Positions 9,351 through 17,426 of a stretch of DNA of 64,000 nucleotides are shown piece after piece. The notes under the pieces are model-generated. The model did not search any database. It was not told the origin of the DNA and saw only the letters and a program-made list of their open reading frames with translations. Position 1 is the stretch's first letter. Every line of letters begins with the position of its first letter. The DNA is from Lachnospiraceae bacterium NC2004. GTDB lineage: Bacteria > Bacillota > Clostridia > Lachnospirales > Lachnospiraceae. The stretch covers positions 50,140-114,139 of the forward strand of contig JHXB01000010.1 in the NCBI GenBank assembly GCA_000621905.1. Reading direction: 5' to 3'. The position numbers were made by a program, and so were the translations under genes.

Positions 9351-9683
9351 ATGGATTTGTTCTTAACCAAAATGGGCAATAGAATAACTGAAAAACGTAA
9401 AAAGATGGGATTAACTCAAGAATCTCTCGCTGAATCTAGCGGTTTAACTACTCAATTTGTTTCTTATGCCGAAAGTGGCAAACGTGCTATGAGACCCGAA
9501 AACCTTATGAAACTTGCTTCCGCTTTAAACGTCAGCACAGATTATTTGCTTACAGGAGACATCATAGACAAAGATTTACTTATACTTTCTGAGAAACTTT
9601 CCAAACTAACACCCTCACAAGTTAGAATCGTCGAAACTATTATAGACGAGATGATTGTCTTGTTTGGGGACAACTCAGATTAA
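9351..9683 (+). CDS. XRE-family HTH repressor
   Basis: A 110-aa protein. Residues about 8-68 form a Cro/C1-type HTH (RITEKRKKMGLTQESLAESSG, then FVSYAESGKRAMRPENLMKLASAL, then YLLTGD). The C-terminal 40 residues are a short helical tail (LSEKLSKLTPSQVRIVETII), probably for dimerisation. It is transcribed divergently from the patatin operon, with a TGTTGA/TCAACA dyad in the shared intergenic region, so it is the likely switch for that operon and for itself. A weak AGG-type SD lies before the ATG. Ligand or trigger unknown. Confidence 0.88.
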   Translation: MDLFLTKMGNRITEKRKKMGLTQESLAESSGLTTQFVSYAESGKRAMRPENLMKLASALNVSTDYLLTGDIIDKDLLILSEKLSKLTPSQVRIVETIIDEMIVLFGDNSD

Positions 9684-9707
9684 AACAATTTGTAATCGTA
9701 TTGAACC

Positions 9708-10679
9708 TTATTTCGAATTATCCTTTATCCATTTTCTAACCACTTCTGGCGACCCTTCAACACAATCTTTATATATTGCCCTACCATTTTCTGCATGTTT
9801 ATTAATATAATCACTTATCTCCTTTAATATACGATCTTCTTCACTTAGCACTCCGCTAAATAAAGATGCCGTATACAAGGCAGATATTTGGGGATATGGG
9901 CGATATTTTAGCATATTATGTTTAACATCCCCCATTTTTACTTCGCCTTTTTTGCTGACATATGCTGCAGTTACGCAGCAATAATCCCAGTTATCTCCGA
10001 TGTCAAGAATCACAAATCGCTGTTTAGGTGCAAACGGATAACCATCCGATTCAAGAATATCCCCAGGTACATAGGGCACATATACATTTATCTCTTGCAA
10101 AGATGAAAGCTGCTGAGGAAAATAATCACTATTAAATGTGACAGAATATGTTATCCTACTACTGCAGTAGTATGTACATACATCAAAATACTTTCCATTT
10201 ACATTTTTTTGATAACATGTAATAGCTGCGTATGTTGTTTTATCATAGTCAGAAACATGTCTTTCATATAAGTTGACTGCATCATCGTAGTTGCCAGCTA
10301 TACCTATAAACCCACCATAACTGTCAGGCTCACCAGAGCTGCGATATAATTCAATTGTAAAAACACTATCTAAATTCATAAGCCTAATAGCTTCAGTAAG
10401 TACATTTACCATTTCTGTATAATTATCTATGCGATCTTGATGACAGAATTCACAGTAAACATTTTTTGAGTTACCTTCATCGACATATATTTTATTAGTT
10501 TCATCATCATATACTAAATCCTTAATTTCTTTAAGTGATTTAAGCTTAATATCTATCGAACAAGGCGAATAGTAAATAATATCTTCAATGTAATCAGCAC
10601 CGAGACTTATACCAACATTTTTCAAATAATCTCTAATATACTTAGATGGCATGAATTTATTAAGTATCTCTTCGTACAT
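9708..10679 (-). CDS. Unknown 323-aa protein
   Basis: Not recognised. It is a soluble protein without signal peptide or membrane span, rich in Tyr, Asp and Cys (YYSPCSIDIKL, CEFCHQDRIDNY, YYCSSRITYSVTF). The CEFCHQD stretch has a CxxC followed by His, but no second metal-binding pair is evident. The central part looks like a beta-rich fold (VYVPYVPGDILE, FVILDIGDNWDYC), and the C-terminus is a helical tail. The preferred start is ATG at 10679, with GGAGTG 8 bases upstream, rather than the ATG five codons earlier. It converges on the XRE gene, 24 bp away. It lies inside the AT-rich island and may be a passenger. Confidence 0.7.
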   Translation of the reverse strand: MYEEILNKFMPSKYIRDYLKNVGISLGADYIEDIIYYSPCSIDIKLKSLKEIKDLVYDDETNKIYVDEGNSKNVYCEFCHQDRIDNYTEMVNVLTEAIRLMNLDSVFTIELYRSSGEPDSYGGFIGIAGNYDDAVNLYERHVSDYDKTTYAAITCYQKNVNGKYFDVCTYYCSSRITYSVTFNSDYFPQQLSSLQEINVYVPYVPGDILESDGYPFAPKQRFVILDIGDNWDYCCVTAAYVSKKGEVKMGDVKHNMLKYRPYPQISALYTASLFSGVLSEEDRILKEISDYINKHAENGRAIYKDCVEGSPEVVRKWIKDNSK

Positions 10680-10740
10680 ACAATCACACTCCATTCATTT
10701 GAATAAAAGCATTAAATGATATTATTAAATATAGTCCGAT

Positions 10741-10876
10741 ACTGTGACACATTCTGTCATTGTAATGGATTAAAGTATATTTAGCAGATAATTGTTTTCT
10801 ATGGAGTTGTATTACTATATTGAAAAATGGAAGCTATTGACATGTGTTTTGCGATGATAATGATAATTCAGGAGAA
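10741..10876 (+). pseudogene. Decayed copy of the LRR gene promoter and 5' end
   Basis: This segment aligns with 4300-4440: the TGACACATTCTGTC dyad, the TTTAG, the TTTTCTWTGGAG SD region and then the first 15 or so codons. The start codon ATG has become ATA (10817) and the frame carries single-base shifts and a stop. Only the beginning of the gene remains. Confidence 0.7.
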
Positions 10877-10922
10877 TATAAACCACGGGAACAGTCACTT
10901 GAATACGTTGATAAAATGATCC

Positions 10923-10974
10923 ATAGCGGAGCACATTGTGCTTCATAAGAATGGCGACCACTGGTCGCCGCTAC
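10923..10974. repeat. Cloverleaf-like repeat, copy 2
   Basis: The outer stem TAGCGG/CCGCTA encloses AGCAC-attgt-GCT and GGCGACC-act-GGTCGCC. Compared with 3867-3917, the second hairpin has an A-T pair changed to C-G on both sides, so the pairing is kept while the sequence drifts. Confidence 0.7.
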
Positions 10975-11032
10975 GAAAAAACCAATATTCCATGAAAATC
11001 ATAAACCACATCCCACAAAATAAAAAAATCTA

Positions 11033-11060
11033 TTGACATTTAAAAATAAAGTATTATACT
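11033..11060 (+). promoter_or_regulatory. Promoter of gltB
   Basis: A perfect TTGACA (11033-11038), a 16-bp spacer and TATACT (11055-11060) point to transcription starting near 11067, about 88 bases before the gltB start. This leaves room for the regulatory leader that follows. Confidence 0.75.
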
Positions 11061-11085
11061 AGAGATAATTTAAAACACAGATTTA

Positions 11086-11130
11086 GAAGCAATGGCGCTT
11101 CGAGTTTCAACACTCGAAGTGCCTTTTTTT
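11086..11130 (+). promoter_or_regulatory. gltB leader: ANTAR-type hexaloop hairpin overlapping a terminator
   Basis: Hairpin GAAGC-AATGGC-GCTTC (11086-11101) has a six-base loop with A at position 1 and G at position 4, the hallmark of ANTAR target RNAs. Its loop and 3' arm overlap the left arm of an intrinsic terminator: GGCGCTTCGAG (11094-11104), an eight-base loop, CTCGAAGTGCC (11113-11123), then seven T. The two folds exclude each other. ANTAR targets normally have two such hairpins. Upstream candidates (loops ACTAGAG or ACACAGA, seven bases) are not convincing. Confidence 0.7.
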
Positions 11131-11154
11131 GTGCATAGGAGGAGTCATTAGATT

Positions 11155-14100
11155 ATGAAAGAGCAGATTAAGAAATTAAGAGAGTCAGGTTTATACGATG
11201 CGTCATTTGAACACGATAACTGCGGTATTGGAGCGGTTATACAGATTGACGGTAAACCAAGTCACAAGCTTGTTGCTGACGCCTTAAGCATAGTTGAGAA
11301 TCTAGAGCACAGAGCCGGTAAAGATGCGGAGGGTAAGACCGGTGACGGTGTTGGAATATTGACTCAGATACCTCATAAGTTTTTTGAGAAGGTAATGAAG
11401 AAACAGGGTGTTACATTACCGGATTATAGGAATAAGGACAAGAAGGACAACGGACATGCAAGAGATTATGCAGTCGGAATGTTCTTCTTCCCGGATGATG
11501 ATTTAGAGAGAAGACAGGCTAAGTCAATGTTCGAAATCATTGTCAAGAAAGCAGGAATGAGTATCTTAGGATGGAGAAATGTGGACATACATCCTGAGGT
11601 GCTAGGAAGCAAAGCAAGAGAATGCATGCCTATTATTGAGCAGGTATTTATTAAGCGCCCTGATAAGCTTAAGAATGCCACGGATCTTGAATTCGACAGA
11701 AAGCTTTACATAATAAGGCGTGAATTCGAGCAGAGTAACGTTAACACCTATGTACCTTCACTCTCATGCAGAACAATAGTATATAAGGGAATGTTTCTCG
11801 TAGGACAGCTCAGAACGTTTTTTAACGATCTTACAGACAAGGACTATGAGTCTGCTATCGCGATGGTGCACTCAAGATTCTCGACCAACACCAATCCTAG
11901 TTGGAACAGAGCACACCCTAACCGTTTTATTGTTCATAACGGCGAGATTAATACAATCAAGGGAAATGCAGACAAGATGCTCGCCCGTGAGGAGACAATG
12001 CACTCGGATCTGCTTAGCGACGAAGACATGACTAAGGTGCTTCCTGTCATTTCCTCAAGCGGTTCTGACTCAGCAATGTTGGACAATACGTTGGAGTTTT
12101 TGCTTATGAGTGGAATGGATCTTCCGCTTGCAGCAAGTGTACTTATACCTGAACCTTGGGCACATAATGAGACTCTTTCTCAGGAAGAGAGAGATTTCTA
12201 TCAGTATTACGCAACTATGATGGAGCCATGGGACGGCCCTGCTTCAATCCTCTTCTCTGACGGAGATATCATGGGAGCAATCTTAGACAGAAACGGATTA
12301 AGACCTTCTCGTTACTACATAATGGATGACGGAAGACTTATCCTTTCATCAGAGGTAGGTGTGCTTCCTTTAGAGGAGAGTCACATTCTTAAGAAAGAGA
12401 GACTTCACCCTGGTAAGATGCTCTTAGTAGATACCAAGGCAAATGTTATCTACTCGGATGAAGAAATTAAAGAGAAATATGCACACAAGAAACCTTTCGG
12501 CGAGTGGCTTGACATGAGTCTTGTTGAGTTAAAAGACATCAAGATTCCTAACGAAAAGGTTCCTGCAATCGACGGCGATAACAGAAAGAGATTGCAGAAA
12601 GCATTTGGCTACACATACGAGAATTACCGCGAAGGCATACTTAATATGTCGTTAAATGCTACAGAGCAGATTGGCTCTATGGGAATCGATACTCCTATAG
12701 CTGCGTTATCTAAGCAGTATCAGCCGTTGTTCTATTATTTCAAACAGCTCTTCGCGCAGGTTACCAATCCGCCTATTGACGCGGAGCGCGAGAAGATAGT
12801 AACTTCAAGAACAGTTTATGTTGGAAAGAATGGTAACTTATTAGAGGAAAAGGCAGACAACTGCCATGTGTTAAAGATACATAATCCTATCCTTACAGAC
12901 CTTGATATGCTTAAGATTAATCATCTTGATAAGGATGGATTAAAGGCAAGAAAAGTATCACTTTTATATTATAAGAGCACGCCGATGAAGAGAGTTTTGG
13001 ATCACTTGTTTGTCGAGGTTGACAAAGCTTATCGTGAAGGCGCAAGCATCCTGATTCTTTCGGACAGAGGAGTAGATGAGAACCATGTTGCGATTCCATC
13101 ACTTTTAGCTGTATCAGCGGTTCACAAGCATTTGGTTGAGACCAAGAAATGTACAGCAATGTCTTTAATATTAGAGTCAGGCGAGCCAAGAGAAGTTCAT
13201 CATTTTGCGACACTTTTAGGATACGGTGCTTCAGCAGTCAATCCTTATCTTGCTCACTCAACAATTCAGGAGCTTATAGATGATGGATTGTTAGACAAGG
13301 ACTACTACGCAGCAGTTGATGATTATGATAACGCAATATTAAAGGGAATTGTCAAGATTGCCTCTAAGATGGGTATTTCAACAATTCAGTCATATCAGGG
13401 TAGCAAGATATTTGAGGCAATCGGTGTATCGGAAGCAGTTATTGACGAGTACTTCCCTGGAACTGTAAGCCGAGTAGGAGGTATCACTTTAGATGATATC
13501 GCGGCAAATGTTGACAAGCAGCACAGCCTCGCATTTGACCCGTTAGGACTTCCTACTAACTTAGAGCTCACTTCAATGGGTAGACATAAACAGCGTTCTC
13601 AGGGCGAGAATCACAGATACAACCCTCAGACGATTCATATGCTTCAACTCTCAACCAGAGAAGGCGATTATGATAAGTTTAAGCAGTATACCGATATGGT
13701 AGACAAAGAGGAGACGGGATATTTAAGAAGTCTTATGGAATTCAATTATCCTGATAAGAGCATTCCTCTTAAAGATGTAGAGAGCGAAGATGAGATAGTT
13801 AAGAGATTTAAGACAGGTGCTATGTCTTACGGTTCTATTTCAGAAGAAGCTCACCAAACACTTGCGATTGCAATGAATCATTTGCATGGTAAATCAAACA
13901 GTGGTGAGGGTGGAGAAAGTGATGAGAGAATCGCTTCAGCCGGAACTGACCATGATAGAAGTTCAGCAATCAAGCAGGTTGCGAGCGGACGATTTGGTGT
14001 TACAAGTAAGTACCTGGTTAGTGCTAAAGAGATACAGATTAAGATGGCACAGGGTGCAAAGCCTGGTGAAGGTGGACATTTGCCTGGTAAGAAGGTTTAT

Positions 14101-15762
14101 CCTTGGGTTGCAAAGACAAGACATTCTACACCTGGTGTAAGTCTTATTTCACCACCTCCTCATCATGATATCTATTCGATTGAGGACCTTGCACAGCTTA
14201 TTTATGATCTTAAGAATGCAAATGATAAAGCTAGGATTTCAGTTAAGCTTGTATCTGAAGCCGGAGTTGGAACCGTAGCAGCCGGTGTTGCAAAGGCAGG
14301 AGCTGAGGTAGTACTTGTTTCCGGATACGACGGAGGAACAGGAGCTGCGCCTTTAAGCTCAATTCACAATGCAGGTCTTCCATGGGAGATGGGACTTGCA
14401 GAGACACATCAGACTTTGGTTTCTAACGGACTTCGTAATCAGGTTGTGATTGAGACAGACGGTAAGCTTATGAGCGGAAGAGATGTTGCAATTGCAGCAA
14501 TCTTGGGAGCTGAGGAATTTGGTTTTGCTACTGCGCCACTTGTAACAATGGGATGCGTTATGATGAGAGTTTGTCAGAGCGATACATGTCCTATGGGTGT
14601 TGCAACACAGAACCCTGAGCTTAGAAAACGCTTCAGAGGTAAACCTGAATATGTTGAGAACTTCATGCGTTTTATCGCAAGAGAGTTGAGAGAATATATG
14701 GCTAAGCTTGGCGTTAAGAGCGTAGATGAGTTAGTCGGAAGAACCGATCTTTTGAAGGTTAAGGAAAATGTTGACGGAAAAGATTATCTTGATCTCAGCA
14801 GAGTGCTTGTAGATATGTCAGAGATAGATCATAATCTTCAGGTGTTCAATCCTAAACTTAAGTATGACTTCAAGCTTGAGACTACCAAGGATGAGGAAGT
14901 TCTCTTGGCATCTAAGGAGATTAAGAGTCTGATCAAGAATGCAGGTAAAGACAATAAATCTAAGGGTGCGATAACATTTGATATTAATCTAAACAATGTA
15001 GATAGAACTTTTGGTACACTTCTTGGTGCAGAGATTACAAGAAATTATCCTGAGGGATTAGAGGATGACAGTATTGTTATTAACTGTACCGGAGCAGGTG
15101 GACAGAGCTACGGAGCATTTATTCCTAAGGGAATAACACTTAACCTTTCAGGTGACAGTAATGATTATTTTGGTAAGGGTCTTTCAGGTGGAAAGCTTAT
15201 TGTTCATGCTCCTAAAGAAGCTAAATACAATCCTGAAGAGAACATTATCATAGGTAATGTAGGGCTTTATGGTGCGACATCCGGTGAAGCGTACATTGCA
15301 GGTATGGCCGGAGAAAGATTCTGTATCAGAAATTCCGGTGTTACTGCGGTTGTAGAAGGTGTCGGAGAGCATGGATGCGAGTACATGACAGGTGGTAAAG
15401 CTGTTATCTTAGGACCTACAGGTAAGAACTTTGCGGCCGGTATGAGCGGTGGAGTTGCCTACGTTTTAGATGAAGATAATAAACTTTACAAGAATCTTAA
15501 CAAGCAGCTTGTTAACATGGAGCAGGTTGAGTATAAGAACGATGTTGATGAGTTACGAAGTATCATCGAGAAGCATGTATTATATACAGGATCAAAGAAA
15601 GGTCAGATGATTTTAGATAACTTTGATGAATATATCACTCATTTTAAGAAGATTATTCCAACTGATTACAAGGAAATGCTCAGGCTTACTGCCGAGTGTG
15701 AGGAACAGGGAATGAATCATGAGCAGGCTGAGGTTGAAGCTTTTACTAAGCTTGTAGGTTAG
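11155..15762 (+). CDS. gltB: Glutamate synthase large subunit
   Basis: A 1535-aa subunit of NADPH-dependent GOGAT, which transfers the glutamine amide to 2-oxoglutarate. The N-terminal class II amidotransferase domain starts at Cys23 in HDNCGIGAV after a short propeptide that should be removed. It contains HSRFSTNTNPSW and HNGEINT. A central domain is followed by the FMN-binding synthase domain (about 830-1200), with AKPGEGGHLPG, SGYDGGTGAAPLSS and the 3Fe-4S cysteines in CQSDTCPMG. A C-terminal beta-helix GXGXG domain (about 1260-1500) is rich in Gly repeats. The gene follows the attenuator leader, has AGGAGG before the ATG, and is followed 14 bp later by gltD. The length is normal for the family. 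Confidence 0.97.
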   Translation: MKEQIKKLRESGLYDASFEHDNCGIGAVIQIDGKPSHKLVADALSIVENLEHRAGKDAEGKTGDGVGILTQIPHKFFEKVMKKQGVTLPDYRNKDKKDNGHARDYAVGMFFFPDDDLERRQAKSMFEIIVKKAGMSILGWRNVDIHPEVLGSKARECMPIIEQVFIKRPDKLKNATDLEFDRKLYIIRREFEQSNVNTYVPSLSCRTIVYKGMFLVGQLRTFFNDLTDKDYESAIAMVHSRFSTNTNPSWNRAHPNRFIVHNGEINTIKGNADKMLAREETMHSDLLSDEDMTKVLPVISSSGSDSAMLDNTLEFLLMSGMDLPLAASVLIPEPWAHNETLSQEERDFYQYYATMMEPWDGPASILFSDGDIMGAILDRNGLRPSRYYIMDDGRLILSSEVGVLPLEESHILKKERLHPGKMLLVDTKANVIYSDEEIKEKYAHKKPFGEWLDMSLVELKDIKIPNEKVPAIDGDNRKRLQKAFGYTYENYREGILNMSLNATEQIGSMGIDTPIAALSKQYQPLFYYFKQLFAQVTNPPIDAEREKIVTSRTVYVGKNGNLLEEKADNCHVLKIHNPILTDLDMLKINHLDKDGLKARKVSLLYYKSTPMKRVLDHLFVEVDKAYREGASILILSDRGVDENHVAIPSLLAVSAVHKHLVETKKCTAMSLILESGEPREVHHFATLLGYGASAVNPYLAHSTIQELIDDGLLDKDYYAAVDDYDNAILKGIVKIASKMGISTIQSYQGSKIFEAIGVSEAVIDEYFPGTVSRVGGITLDDIAANVDKQHSLAFDPLGLPTNLELTSMGRHKQRSQGENHRYNPQTIHMLQLSTREGDYDKFKQYTDMVDKEETGYLRSLMEFNYPDKSIPLKDVESEDEIVKRFKTGAMSYGSISEEAHQTLAIAMNHLHGKSNSGEGGESDERIASAGTDHDRSSAIKQVASGRFGVTSKYLVSAKEIQIKMAQGAKPGEGGHLPGKKVYPWVAKTRHSTPGVSLISPPPHHDIYSIEDLAQLIYDLKNANDKARISVKLVSEAGVGTVAAGVAKAGAEVVLVSGYDGGTGAAPLSSIHNAGLPWEMGLAETHQTLVSNGLRNQVVIETDGKLMSGRDVAIAAILGAEEFGFATAPLVTMGCVMMRVCQSDTCPMGVATQNPELRKRFRGKPEYVENFMRFIARELREYMAKLGVKSVDELVGRTDLLKVKENVDGKDYLDLSRVLVDMSEIDHNLQVFNPKLKYDFKLETTKDEEVLLASKEIKSLIKNAGKDNKSKGAITFDINLNNVDRTFGTLLGAEITRNYPEGLEDDSIVINCTGAGGQSYGAFIPKGITLNLSGDSNDYFGKGLSGGKLIVHAPKEAKYNPEENIIIGNVGLYGATSGEAYIAGMAGERFCIRNSGVTAVVEGVGEHGCEYMTGGKAVILGPTGKNFAAGMSGGVAYVLDEDNKLYKNLNKQLVNMEQVEYKNDVDELRSIIEKHVLYTGSKKGQMILDNFDEYITHFKKIIPTDYKEMLRLTAECEEQGMNHEQAEVEAFTKLVG

Positions 15763-15776
15763 GAGAGGATTAAGAT

Positions 15777-17261
15777 ATGGGTAAAGCAACAGGATTTTTA
15801 GAATATGAAAGAGTAGACGGACCTGTGGTATCAGAGGCCGAAAGAATTAAGAATTTTGATGAGTTCCATGGACTTTTAGAAAGTGAGGAGCAGTTCAAAC
15901 AGGCAGCAAGATGTATGGATTGTGGCGTTCCATTTTGCCAGGCCGGAGTAATGATTTCCGGAATGGCATCAGGATGTCCGCTTCACAACCTTGTTCCTGA
16001 GACCAACGATCTCGTTTACAGAGGAGAGCTTGAGAAGGCGTACAACAGACTTGTCACCACTCATAGTTTCCCTGAGTTTACGGCGAGAGTATGTCCGGCA
16101 CTTTGTGAAGCAGCGTGTACATGCGGATTACATGACACTCCTGTTTCCACTAAGGAAAATGAAAAAGCAATTATCGAGTATGCTTACGAGCATAATCTCG
16201 TTAAGGAAGTTAAGCCTGCTGTTAGAACAGGTAAGAGCGTAGCGGTTGTCGGAAGTGGTCCTTCGGGACTTGCAGCTGCACAGCTTCTTAACAGTAGAGG
16301 ACATGATGTCACCGTTTACGAGAGAAGTGATAGAGTCGGTGGACTTCTAAGATACGGTATTCCTAATATGAAGCTTGATAAGTCTGTGATTGACAGAAGA
16401 ATTAAGCTTATGGAAGAAGCCGGAGTAACATTTGTCACAAATGCAGATGTCGGTAAAACTGTTAAGGCTGCTGACTTAACCAAGAAATATGACAGCGTTG
16501 TTCTTGCTTGTGGTGCCTCTAATCCAAGAGATATCAAGGCAGAAGGAAGAGACGCAAAGGGTATATATTTTGCTGTTGATTTTCTTTCTAAAGTAACCAA
16601 GAGCTTACTAGACAGCAATATGAATGAGGTTCCTTACGAACTTGCCAAAGGTAAAGATGTTGTTGTAATCGGTGGCGGTGATACGGGAAATGACTGTGTC
16701 GGAACAAGCATCCGTCTTGGCGCTAAATCAGTTACTCAGCTTGAGATGATGCCTAAGGCTCCGGACTCAAGACTTGATTTAAACCCATGGCCTGAGTGGC
16801 CTAGAGTCAACAAGACTGACTACGGCCAGGAAGAAGCAATCTATAAGTTTGGACATGATCCAAGAATTTATCAGACAACTGTTAAGGAGTTTGTTAAGGA
16901 TGCCAAGGGTAATCTTAAGTCGTTGATTATTATTTCCCTTGAGGCTAAGAGAGATGAGAAGACCGGAAGAATGAACATGGTAGAAGTTGCCGGTAGCGAG
17001 AAAGAGATACCTGCACAGCTTGTGCTTATTGCAGCCGGATTCTTAGGTAGTGAGAAGTATGTAACTGACGCTTTTAAAGTTGAGGTAAGTGAGAGGTCAA
17101 ATGTTAAGACTCATCTTGGCAAATATCAGACCAGCGTTCCTAATGTTTATGCCGTAGGAGATATGCACAGAGGACAGTCTCTTGTTGTTTGGGCGATTTC
17201 GGAAGGAAGAGCTGCTGCAGCAGAGATTGACAAAGATCTTATGGGGTATTCAAATCTGTAA
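15777..17261 (+). CDS. gltD: Glutamate synthase small subunit
   Basis: A 494-aa NADPH-oxidising partner of GltB that passes electrons through two 4Fe-4S clusters. The N-terminal cysteine array is present (CMDCGVPFCQ, GCPLHNLVPE, CPALCEAACTCG). It is followed by the FAD Rossmann motif VVGSGPSGLAAA (about 158) and the NADPH motif VVIGGGDTGNDC (about 298). The C-terminal YAVGDMHRGQSLVVWAI is the usual FAD-binding end. The length is typical. The 14-bp gap and GGAGAGG SD indicate co-transcription and coupled expression with gltB under the same leader control. Confidence 0.97.
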   Translation: MGKATGFLEYERVDGPVVSEAERIKNFDEFHGLLESEEQFKQAARCMDCGVPFCQAGVMISGMASGCPLHNLVPETNDLVYRGELEKAYNRLVTTHSFPEFTARVCPALCEAACTCGLHDTPVSTKENEKAIIEYAYEHNLVKEVKPAVRTGKSVAVVGSGPSGLAAAQLLNSRGHDVTVYERSDRVGGLLRYGIPNMKLDKSVIDRRIKLMEEAGVTFVTNADVGKTVKAADLTKKYDSVVLACGASNPRDIKAEGRDAKGIYFAVDFLSKVTKSLLDSNMNEVPYELAKGKDVVVIGGGDTGNDCVGTSIRLGAKSVTQLEMMPKAPDSRLDLNPWPEWPRVNKTDYGQEEAIYKFGHDPRIYQTTVKEFVKDAKGNLKSLIIISLEAKRDEKTGRMNMVEVAGSEKEIPAQLVLIAAGFLGSEKYVTDAFKVEVSERSNVKTHLGKYQTSVPNVYAVGDMHRGQSLVVWAISEGRAAAAEIDKDLMGYSNL

Positions 17262-17277
17262 AGTATTATGATAAAAT

Positions 17278-17405
17278 GTCATTCTGAGCGAAGCGAAGAA
17301 TATATTAATATACTTTGTCACTTCGGTATTTAGGATTACATATAACAAAACGTGTCATTCTGAGCGAAGCGAAGAATCTTTATCCCGAGTGAAGCGAGGG
17401 ATAAC
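17278..17405. repeat. Two GTCATTCTGAGCG repeats before the GS-like gene
   Basis: Copies begin at 17278 and 17354. The second runs into a hairpin TATCCC...GGGATA (17381-17403) containing a variant of the same GAGCGAAGCGA core. No ANTAR-type hexaloop hairpin or clear promoter was found in this gap. Confidence 0.65.
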
Positions 17406-17426
17406 ATATATATTAAGGAGGAGTAC

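Noticed and set aside
10923..10974. tRNA gene suggested by the cloverleaf shape
   Set aside because: Only about 52 bp with two inner arms, no anticodon-like loop, no T-loop motif and no CCA region.
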